NCBI GenBank assembly: GCA_003014445.1
Contig: PYGH01000001.1
Location: 434,001 to 498,000, forward strand
Length of the DNA stretch: 64,000 nucleotides
Source: Fusobacterium naviforme
Lineage (GTDB): Bacteria > Bacillota > Clostridia > Lachnospirales > Lachnospiraceae
Direction: 5' to 3'
Made by a program: the position numbers and the translations under genes. Shown here piece by piece: positions 25,197 to 32,651 of this stretch. The notes below the pieces were generated by a model, which had not been told where the DNA came from, did not search any database, and saw only the letters and a list, made by a program, of their open reading frames with translations. How positions within the stretch are numbered: position 1 is the stretch's first letter; every line of letters begins with the position of its first letter.

Positions 25197-28100
25197 GTGA
25201 AAAGGAGATTGGAGCTTCGAGCGGGAAGGGCGGCAGTGAGCGTAATGCTTGCCATGGTCAGTCTGTTTTCCAGTGCCTGCGGCAATACTTTTCTGCGGGG
25301 GAATGTGCATCTGGAAGCCTTTCAGCCTCCGGCAGTTCCGGAGCTTCCGGAACTGTATCCGAAATTTGACGGCATGGGGAATATTCGTTACAGCGATATG
25401 GCAAAGTATGATACGGAAGGCAGGAATGCCTTTTTTATTCTGCCGGATCGAAGAGAGGAGTGGGGGGCGGAAGTCCGCATAGAAGATATTTTGCAGTTTA
25501 AACTGCTGGATCACACAGAGAGCGGTGAGTTTATCTATGCATATTCCAAGCGTTACAGAGGAGACCGGAAGCCCGGAGCCGGACTTGTATCGGATGGAGC
25601 CGGGGAGCTTCCCGCAGAGGGGGAGGCGCCGATCCCGCGAAGAGAGAAGATACAGGCGGACAGCTCAGCGGTAGAACCTGCCGGGGATGAGGGCGGCCGC
25701 ACTGTCGAAGAAAGCCTGAGCGGCGAGCAGGTACTGAGAGGAGAGAGCGCCGGAAAGGGGGGAGAGGGGCAGGAGCATGCCGAAAGCAAGGTTACAGTGC
25801 TCATGTCCTACCATCCGGAAACCCGGAGATACAAGGTATTCAGCAGCCTGATAGAGAGAATCGGGGAGGACAGAGGGGGCGAGACAACTCTGATAGCCAG
25901 ACGGCTGGAAAATTCGGCGGAATATATGATCTTTCACCGCATGATTGCCTATGTATATCGCGCAGACGGAAATCTCTGCTATTCACATGATTACGGACAG
26001 GTGATTTCACAGGAAATCGGAAGGATTGTGCTCAGAGAGGGAGGAAAGCCGGACAGTTACAGCTATGCAGTGACAGATGTGGCTATGGATGGACTTGGAT
26101 ATCTGTACGCCAGCGTGACAATAGATTTGCAGCCCGCTGAGGGAGGAGATAAGGACGCATTTTCCAGATATGACAGTATCCGGGATGATGAAAAGGAGGA
26201 TGCGGCTTCATCCGAGGCGAAGGCGCTGAATGTGATTATTACAGCGTTCAATATCAATATCGGAGGGAGCCATCCGGCTGTACAGTTTGTCTCTGAGCTG
26301 CAAAATGAAAAACAGCAGCTTGCGCTGTTTCAGTCCGTGGATAATGTCGAGTTTCAAAATCACAGAGAGGCAGAACAGGCAGCGGAGCAAACAGAGCTGA
26401 ATCGAATCAAGGCACAGAAAGTGCCGGATGAGTATGGGATATTTCAGACAGAAAATCCGGAATTTTCGTTGCAGCTGGCCGGCTATACCAACGCCTGTGA
26501 TTTGCGGCTGACATATCCCGGTGAGAGCGAGGGTGCGGACCGGCAGAGCACGACGGACATTCTGAAGCTGGTGCTGGATACAGAGCCTGTGTTTAAGAGG
26601 CGAAACGATATCGGCGCTTTTTTCCGGGAAGGCGGAGGGAGTAGCCGGGAGGACAGCTATGAGCTCTATCACAGCTTTTACAGGGATTTCGGGCAGGCGA
26701 AGTCCCTGATTTACAGCATTGACCGGGAAGAGCGGGAGGTGGCATATTCAGCGGCCAAGAAAGCACTGGCGCTGATGGGAAAAGGGGATACGGAGCTGAT
26801 TCAGGCAGCGTCTCCCGGTATGACAGGAGCCGGATATCTCTATGTTCCGCCGATACAGCCGGGGAGATGGCAGCCTGAGCTGTCTCAGAATGAAAATCCT
26901 CTGCGGGCGGCAGATGAGAACGGAGCGCCGCTGACACAGGAATGGTACCAGCGCTGCGGCTATCCGGTGCCTCTGCTGTACGGATATAAAAGAAGCGTTG
27001 ACAGTGCAAAGCAGTATTTCAATCGTTATGCGGAAATTTACACGGACGGAATGCTGGGAGTCTGGCGCTCCTCGGAACGGAAGCAGGGGATGCCGGAGAG
27101 CTTTCAGCTGCTGGAACCAAAGCTTGTGCCTGTGGAGACAAGAGAGTTCAGCAGAAGCTTCAGCTACAGAGGAGAAGAGGCATTTCAGCCGGATTACAGC
27201 TTTGAGGGGTTTTCGACCAATGCAGAGGGACTGTTTCCGAATATGCAACGGACGGTAGAGCAGGAGGAGGAAGACAGCCTTTCCGAGGATGAGCTGGAAG
27301 AGGATGCCGAGGATGTGGTGACAGTGGTGACGGAGAAGGTGACCGTACCTACGAAATATCGGGTGCAGTGGCCGGAGAATACATATTTTTACTGGGTGGA
27401 ATCGGTAAAAAGCAATGAAGCACTGTCACCCTCTGCGGCATTTGGCGCGATTTATTACAGCACAGAACCGGCCGGAAGCAAAATCCGTTACTACAATGGA
27501 AGCAAGCTCATTCTTGAGGATCAGGCCATACCGGGCAGAGCTGTGGATGCCGGCATGCTTTATTTTGGCACCAGGCTGCAGAGCAGAGAGGAGACGGCGC
27601 TCTCCGGGAGCAGTGCTCCGGTCTCACAGGCGACAGAGATTATTTATCTTCTGACAGATGAAGGGCTGAAGCTCTACAGAGGGCGGCAAGGGCAGGAGAA
27701 AGACAGGGAGCAGGCGAAATATTACCCTCTGGAAGAGTTGACGAGAAGAAGCGGCTACAGCATACAGAGTATCCGAAAGGAAGAGAAAAAACCAACGGAG
27801 AGGGTCGTGCTGTCGGGAGAAAGCCTCACGCTGATATCTGACCATGAGCTGCTGGTTTCTGCTCTGCGGGACGGTCTGAGCATCTGCAATATGGACTCCG
27901 GAATATCCTACCGCGTGCTGCCCGGAACCTACTATCGCTGCTTTGAGCAGAGAGGGCAGCATGCAGCGCCGGGAAAATATATTGCGGTGGGGTACCGCAA
28001 TGAAAAATACACTTATGACCAGCGGGATATCGTCCGGGCAAAGTGCTATGAAATTGATATGAACAATATGGAGCAGATCCGCAATATGGAACTTGCGGAG

Positions 28101-29042
28101 AATTATCTCCTGTTTCTTCGCGACGGGATGCGGGAGAGACGTTATAAGACGCAGATTGAGAGCCTCCGGGATGAGACAAGCGGAAACGTGACAGAAAAAA
28201 TCATACCTCTGGATCAGGCAAGCGCCCCCGAAAAGCAGAGAGATGAGGCGGCACGGATTCTGTTTGAAGGGACAGATGAGGAGGCACAGGAGGAGCTGCA
28301 AAAAATATTGAATATAATGGGGCTCCGGCATGATGCTGCGATTTCTGCTCAGGCGCTTGGGAGGCTGCGCCTTTTGCGGAAGGAAGAGGCAGAACAGGCA
28401 AGAGGCATGAAAGAGTTTCTTCAGCTTACAGGCGCTTATTCTGTGATTCGGGCGGAGGCGGCCATGCCCGAGCACGCAGGCTATTGGAGAACAGTTTACG
28501 GAAGGCTGGATAAGGCCGGAAATGTTCGTGAGCTGGAGCGGCTTCTGGTGGAGCTCATGCTGAGAAGAAGTATTTTTGAGCAGATGCATGGCGACCGGCG
28601 GAGACGCTTTCAGGAGTACAGCCTGAAAGCACCGGAAAGCAGGAAGCTCTATGCAGAGGACTCGGAGGAAGCGCTGGAGAAGAGCAGAAAAAAGATTAAG
28701 GAGATAGAGGGAAAGCAGGAAAAACAGGCGCTGCGGCCGGGAGGAGACGGCAGTCCTGCCGTGAGAGAATCTGTACGGGAGCTGCAAAGAAGCGGCTATT
28801 ACAGAGATATACTTTCAGAGCTTGCAGAGCTGTACGCCATTCAAAGCGGGACAAAGAAGAGCTCAGATCGCAGCTATATTGATGTGAGTGATGAAGAACG
28901 GGCACTTTTTTATAAGAATCTGAACAGGATACTGCTGCTCTTGAACCCTTCCGCCGAGTTGGAAAAGGAGTTTCACGAAAAGGATCTGAAGGAAGCGCAG
29001 AAAAAGAGTGTGTTTCAGGAGAGAGAAGCTGAACGCGAGTAA
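25197..29042 (+). CDS. Very large surface lipoprotein of the T4SS locus
   Basis: 1281 residues from the GTG at 25197, which gives a clean lipoprotein signal (KRRLELRAGRAAVSVMLAM, lipobox SSAC); an ATG at 25137 would add 20 unsuitable residues. The mature part is acidic with a low-complexity Glu/Gly-rich insert near residues 130-190, several beta-rich stretches (including YFYWVESVKSNEALSPSAAF), an acidic block near residues 690-715, and a helical C-terminal third with likely coiled coils (EEALEKSRKKIKEIEGKQEKQ). No family recognised. Size, lipid anchor and place after the pilin suggest an outer scaffold or adhesin of the apparatus. Confidence 0.7.
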   Translation: MKRRLELRAGRAAVSVMLAMVSLFSSACGNTFLRGNVHLEAFQPPAVPELPELYPKFDGMGNIRYSDMAKYDTEGRNAFFILPDRREEWGAEVRIEDILQFKLLDHTESGEFIYAYSKRYRGDRKPGAGLVSDGAGELPAEGEAPIPRREKIQADSSAVEPAGDEGGRTVEESLSGEQVLRGESAGKGGEGQEHAESKVTVLMSYHPETRRYKVFSSLIERIGEDRGGETTLIARRLENSAEYMIFHRMIAYVYRADGNLCYSHDYGQVISQEIGRIVLREGGKPDSYSYAVTDVAMDGLGYLYASVTIDLQPAEGGDKDAFSRYDSIRDDEKEDAASSEAKALNVIITAFNINIGGSHPAVQFVSELQNEKQQLALFQSVDNVEFQNHREAEQAAEQTELNRIKAQKVPDEYGIFQTENPEFSLQLAGYTNACDLRLTYPGESEGADRQSTTDILKLVLDTEPVFKRRNDIGAFFREGGGSSREDSYELYHSFYRDFGQAKSLIYSIDREEREVAYSAAKKALALMGKGDTELIQAASPGMTGAGYLYVPPIQPGRWQPELSQNENPLRAADENGAPLTQEWYQRCGYPVPLLYGYKRSVDSAKQYFNRYAEIYTDGMLGVWRSSERKQGMPESFQLLEPKLVPVETREFSRSFSYRGEEAFQPDYSFEGFSTNAEGLFPNMQRTVEQEEEDSLSEDELEEDAEDVVTVVTEKVTVPTKYRVQWPENTYFYWVESVKSNEALSPSAAFGAIYYSTEPAGSKIRYYNGSKLILEDQAIPGRAVDAGMLYFGTRLQSREETALSGSSAPVSQATEIIYLLTDEGLKLYRGRQGQEKDREQAKYYPLEELTRRSGYSIQSIRKEEKKPTERVVLSGESLTLISDHELLVSALRDGLSICNMDSGISYRVLPGTYYRCFEQRGQHAAPGKYIAVGYRNEKYTYDQRDIVRAKCYEIDMNNMEQIRNMELAENYLLFLRDGMRERRYKTQIESLRDETSGNVTEKIIPLDQASAPEKQRDEAARILFEGTDEEAQEELQKILNIMGLRHDAAISAQALGRLRLLRKEEAEQARGMKEFLQLTGAYSVIRAEAAMPEHAGYWRTVYGRLDKAGNVRELERLLVELMLRRSIFEQMHGDRRRRFQEYSLKAPESRKLYAEDSEEALEKSRKKIKEIEGKQEKQALRPGGDGSPAVRESVRELQRSGYYRDILSELAELYAIQSGTKKSSDRSYIDVSDEERALFYKNLNRILLLLNPSAELEKEFHEKDLKEAQKKSVFQEREAERE

Positions 29043-29071
29043 AGCAAACAGGGAAAAGGTCAGAAGGAGCT

Positions 29072-29836
29072 ATGGAAAGGAAAGAACAAAGTAACAGCCG
29101 GGACAGGCGGCATGGAAATAAGAGAATACGCGGAGGAGGGCTGACTGCCGCCATGGTGCTGTTGCTGCTGGCAGTGCTTCCGGCAGGAGCAGCCTTCGCG
29201 GGAGAATGGAAGCAGGAAAGTCAGAGGGACTGGTATTTTGAGGAGGGAGGGGTGAGACTTCAGGACGCCCTGAGCCCTGAGGGCTACTATCTGGACGATC
29301 AGGGGATCTGGACGGATGAAGTCAGTATTCTTGGCGCAAGGCTTGAGGGAAAGAATTATTTCCTGGATGCAGAAAGAGCCGGCCACTTTGAGCTCTTTCT
29401 GGATAAGCTGAACAGTGCTTCTGATGAGCTCAGAAGAATCAGAGACAGACGGGAGCTGGCAGTTTATGAAGATGCCGTGGTGGTTTCCACCAGAAAGAAG
29501 GACCGGAGGAGAGAGGTGCTGATGCTCATGAAAAATCCGGATATCAGCGGCTATACACTCGTTCTGAAAACACATTTGAGTCGGGACCCGGTGCGCAGGA
29601 TCGGCGAGGTAAATCAGATTCCGGGAACAGCAGAATATGACTATCAGATTATGCGTCTGCTTCTGCACGTCATCAGCAGAGCGGGAGAGAAGGTCACGAA
29701 TGCCGTCTATTCCAGCTGGGAAGGGAATAACAGCTATGGACTGAAGCCCGGGAAGTGGGTAAGGATCGGAGATGCGGAAATACTCTATCAGGCGGAAAAC
29801 GGAGCGGGGAAGTATCTGATCAGAGAGGCACGATAA
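29072..29836 (+). CDS. Secreted protein with wall-binding-like repeats
   Basis: 254 residues. The N-terminus is basic and then hydrophobic (TAAMVLLLLAVLPAGAAFAG), a signal peptide probably cut after AFA. The next part, WKQESQRDWYFEEGGVRLQDALSPEGYYLDDQGIW, resembles choline/cell-wall binding repeats with aromatic and Gly positions. The rest is unassigned alpha/beta sequence without a catalytic motif that I recognise. It lies between the big lipoprotein and the lysozyme-like protein; probably binds wall polymer at the secretion site. Confidence 0.65.
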   Translation: MERKEQSNSRDRRHGNKRIRGGGLTAAMVLLLLAVLPAGAAFAGEWKQESQRDWYFEEGGVRLQDALSPEGYYLDDQGIWTDEVSILGARLEGKNYFLDAERAGHFELFLDKLNSASDELRRIRDRRELAVYEDAVVVSTRKKDRRREVLMLMKNPDISGYTLVLKTHLSRDPVRRIGEVNQIPGTAEYDYQIMRLLLHVISRAGEKVTNAVYSSWEGNNSYGLKPGKWVRIGDAEILYQAENGAGKYLIREAR

Positions 29837-29851
29837 GAAACCAGAGGCAAA

Positions 29852-31102
29852 ATGAAATTCAAAAAAACGGTGGCGCTGTTCTGCATTTTTCTGCACAGTC
29901 TGTTTTTTTCCGTTTCCTGTTCTGTCAACAGCATGGCGGGGGAAATTCACGGTTTTGTGGAAAAGGAGGATGGCTCCGTGTACTATTTTGACCGAGAGGG
30001 GATGCCGAAATCTGGATGGATCAATCAGAGAGGCAGCCGCTATTACCTTGAAAAGCGAGAGCTGAGTGTCGGCTGGAAGCTGATTGAGGATCAGAAAGAC
30101 AATACACTCAGATGGTATTATTTCGACAGCAGAGGGCGGCTTCTCCGAGACAGGGTGACGCCGGATGGCTTTCTGGTGGATCGGAACGGAGTTTATGCAG
30201 GGACGGCAGAGGCATTCGGAGAAGGGGGAGTCTTCACAGGAGCTGCACTGACCGCTGCGGAAAAAAAGAAGAAGGATGAGGAGGACAGGAAAGAGCTAAG
30301 GGCGATAGAGGCGATTTATGAAGCCAGACGGGAACGCAGCAGAGAAGTACACACGAACCGGGTATTTCACTTCCTGCCCACAGCTGCGGCTTCAGAAAAA
30401 GGCGAATTGTGCGGTCAGTATGCAGGCGGGATGCCGGTTGAGTTCTACATGCTGACAATTGCAGGCGAAACCTCCGGCGGGAGGAATATCGTGAACAATG
30501 TGACGGGAGACAGGGGACGTGCCTATGGTCTTTGTCAGATGGATTACCGCTACGACCTGATTCCCTTTATGGAGTTTGCCAGCAGAAAGCATCCGGAGCT
30601 GTGGGGCGGTTTTTCTGCATATCTGGCATTTCGACGGGGAGATCCGGAGCTGATCTCCCATGAGGGCATTATCCATGTATTTAAGCATGCAATGTTCCAA
30701 AACTATCATCAGGCAGTCGAGGATCAGCTGGAATTTGTAAGACAGTGCTATTGGGATGATTTCAGCAGACGTCTGAATGCCGCCGGATTTGCGCTGGAGA
30801 GCAGGAATATCGCCGTCTCTGCGGCGTTGCTGTCGATCAATGTCAACTGCGGACCTCAGGCGGAGCTTTTTGTTTCTCAGCTGAAGCCGTCTCTGTCAGA
30901 CACGGAGCTCCTTGAAGGAATCTACAGATTGCGGAATACACAGCTTGCGGAACAGAGAGTGGGCTCTGTGCGAAAGGGTACAACAGCGAGGTACCTGTAT
31001 GCAGAGCCGAGGATGGCGATGGCGCTCTATTCGGCAGAGATCAATGTCGGTTCAGAGTGCGTCTACGGGGGCGGAGTCGAATGGCATGGAAGCCCCTTCT
31101 GA
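29852..31102 (+). CDS. Wall-binding, lysozyme-like peptidoglycan hydrolase of the T4SS
   Basis: 416 residues. Signal peptide residues 1-30. Residues about 33-110 hold two or three wall-binding repeats (GSVYYFDREGMPKSGWINQRG, RWYYFDSRGRLLRDRV, GFLVDRNGVY). After a charged linker comes a lysozyme/transglycosylase-like domain: IAGETSGGRNIVNNVTGDRGRAYGLCQMDYRYDLIPFM, where the glutamate of GETSGG is the likely catalytic acid and GxAYGLCQ resembles the G-x-x-G-L-x-Q motif of transglycosylases. T4SS loci usually carry a VirB1-like hydrolase to open the wall; this is the last gene of the operon. Confidence 0.8.
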   Translation: MKFKKTVALFCIFLHSLFFSVSCSVNSMAGEIHGFVEKEDGSVYYFDREGMPKSGWINQRGSRYYLEKRELSVGWKLIEDQKDNTLRWYYFDSRGRLLRDRVTPDGFLVDRNGVYAGTAEAFGEGGVFTGAALTAAEKKKKDEEDRKELRAIEAIYEARRERSREVHTNRVFHFLPTAAASEKGELCGQYAGGMPVEFYMLTIAGETSGGRNIVNNVTGDRGRAYGLCQMDYRYDLIPFMEFASRKHPELWGGFSAYLAFRRGDPELISHEGIIHVFKHAMFQNYHQAVEDQLEFVRQCYWDDFSRRLNAAGFALESRNIAVSAALLSINVNCGPQAELFVSQLKPSLSDTELLEGIYRLRNTQLAEQRVGSVRKGTTARYLYAEPRMAMALYSAEINVGSECVYGGGVEWHGSPF

Positions 31103-31136
31103 ACTTGCAAAATGACGGAGCCGGATTTACGGTACG

Positions 31137-31170
31137 GAGGAGCCATCCCTTGCATAAGGGACGGCTCCTC
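31137..31170 (+). terminator. Terminator after the T4SS operon
   Basis: A 15-bp stem (31137-31151 with 31156-31170, one mismatch) with a 4-nt loop stands 35 bp after the last gene. The T-run is short. Nothing else is seen between it and 31294. Confidence 0.7.
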
Positions 31171-31293
31171 TGCAACTTTAGCCAGGAAGTGTCGGGAAAG
31201 CAGTATCTTACTCTTGCAAAACTGCAGCGCATACCCTAAAGTGATACGGGTAATGACAATCGGGATCTGGCTCGGCTGCTGCCGGAGGGGACA

Positions 31294-32184
31294 ATGTTTG
31301 AGATAAAGAATTACAGGAGAGCGACCAGCCTTGAGGAGGCCTGGACGCTGAATCAGAAAAAGGCGAACCGTGTGATTGGCGGGATGATGTGGCTGAAAAT
31401 GGGAAGAGGGAGCGTAGATACCGCGATTGATCTCTCCGATCTCGGCCTCGACAGAATTGAGGAGTATGAGAAGGAATTCCACATTGGCTGCATGGTAACG
31501 CTGCGGCAGCTGGAGCTCTCTGCGGAGCTGAATGCTTGCTTTGATAATATGCTGCGCGACGCACTGTGTCAGATCGTCGGTGTGCAGTTCCGGAATCTGG
31601 CGACGGTCGGCGGCAGCGTCTGGGGGCGCTACGGCTTTTCTGATGTGCTCACTGTGTTTACGGCGCTCGGCGCGGAGCTCGTGCTGTACCGGGGCGGACG
31701 CATGACGCTCTGCGATTTCCTTGAGAGAAAGGCGGAGCGGGATATACTGGAGAAGATTATACTGCCAAAGAGAGCGGGGCACTTTGCATATCTCAGCGTC
31801 CGGAATACGAAGACAGATTTTCCGGTGCTGAACGTCGCTGCGGTACTTAAGGATGCAAAGGAGAGCGCGGGTAATGATGGAAGAGCCGCGGGACTGTCTC
31901 TGCGACTTGCAATTGGCGCGCGGCCGCAGCGCGCAGTGCTTCTCACGGCGGGAGAAGGACAGTTCACAGCGAGCGCTCTCAAACAGCTGTCGGAGGATCG
32001 TAAGGCGGCAGAGCGCTTCATAACGGAGGCGGAGGCATTTTCCCTCTATGTCTCTGAACAGATCGCAACAGGCAGTAATCTGAGGGGAAGCGCAGCATAC
32101 AGGAAGCGGCTTGTCAGGGTGCTCACCGGGCGGGTGCTGCGGAAGGCGGCCGGTCTTCCCCTGAGGCAGGGAGGCACAGAATGA
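31294..32184 (+). CDS. xdhB: Molybdenum hydroxylase FAD subunit (XdhB-type)
   Basis: 296 residues, start after GGAGGGG. FAD-binding subunit of the xanthine dehydrogenase family: it passes electrons from the iron-sulfur subunit to NAD. Family signs are the N-terminal VIGGMMWLKM nucleotide-binding loop, the LATVGGSVWGRYGFSDVL FAD loop, and the central NTKTDFPVLNVAAVL. It is translationally coupled (ATGA overlap) to the iron-sulfur subunit. Symbol by family; the substrate could be xanthine or another purine or N-heterocycle. Confidence 0.85.
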   Translation: MFEIKNYRRATSLEEAWTLNQKKANRVIGGMMWLKMGRGSVDTAIDLSDLGLDRIEEYEKEFHIGCMVTLRQLELSAELNACFDNMLRDALCQIVGVQFRNLATVGGSVWGRYGFSDVLTVFTALGAELVLYRGGRMTLCDFLERKAERDILEKIILPKRAGHFAYLSVRNTKTDFPVLNVAAVLKDAKESAGNDGRAAGLSLRLAIGARPQRAVLLTAGEGQFTASALKQLSEDRKAAERFITEAEAFSLYVSEQIATGSNLRGSAAYRKRLVRVLTGRVLRKAAGLPLRQGGTE

Positions 32185-32651
32185 TCGTATCTATATATTT
32201 AAACGGAAAGCCGGTCTCCCGGGACGTGCGTCCCGATACTCTGCTGATCGACTATGTGCGGGCAGAGGGGGCGCTCAGCGTGAAGCGTGGCTGTGAGACC
32301 TCGAACTGTGGCTTATGTACGGTGTTTCTCGACGGACGCCCGGTGCTCTCCTGTTCTGTGCTCGCGGCGCGGGCAGAGGGGAGAGCTGTCACGACGCTCG
32401 AGGGCCTGAAGGAGGAGGCCGCAGAGTTTGGCGCCTTCATCGCAGATCAGGGAGCGGAGCAGTGCGGCTTTTGTAATCCGGGCTTTATTATGAATGCACT
32501 GGCTCTGTTCCGCGAGAATCCATATCCGTCGGAGAGAGAAATCCGCGAGTATCTCGCGGGCAATCTCTGCCGCTGTTCGGGCTATGAGGGGCAGCTCCGT
32601 GGAATTCTCGCTTTTCTTCAGTGGAAGCAGAACGGAGGGCGAAATGAGTGA
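32181..32651 (+). CDS. xdhC: Molybdenum hydroxylase [2Fe-2S] subunit (XdhC-type)
   Basis: 156 residues, typical for the family. A plant-ferredoxin-type cluster is given by GCETSNCGLC plus a later C (VLSC), and the second cluster domain by CGFCNPG and NLCRCSGY. Electron carrier between the Mo site and the FAD subunit. Overlaps both neighbours, so the three subunits are made from one message in the order FAD, Fe-S, Mo. Confidence 0.92.
   Translation: MIVSIYLNGKPVSRDVRPDTLLIDYVRAEGALSVKRGCETSNCGLCTVFLDGRPVLSCSVLAARAEGRAVTTLEGLKEEAAEFGAFIADQGAEQCGFCNPGFIMNALALFRENPYPSEREIREYLAGNLCRCSGYEGQLRGILAFLQWKQNGGRNE

Noticed and set aside
8506-31102. Ordinary conjugative transposon or ICE
   Set aside because: No relaxase, integrase, replication or excision gene and no flanking direct repeats were found in the window, although the edge at 31137-31290 was inspected. 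Kept as the main alternative in the findings.
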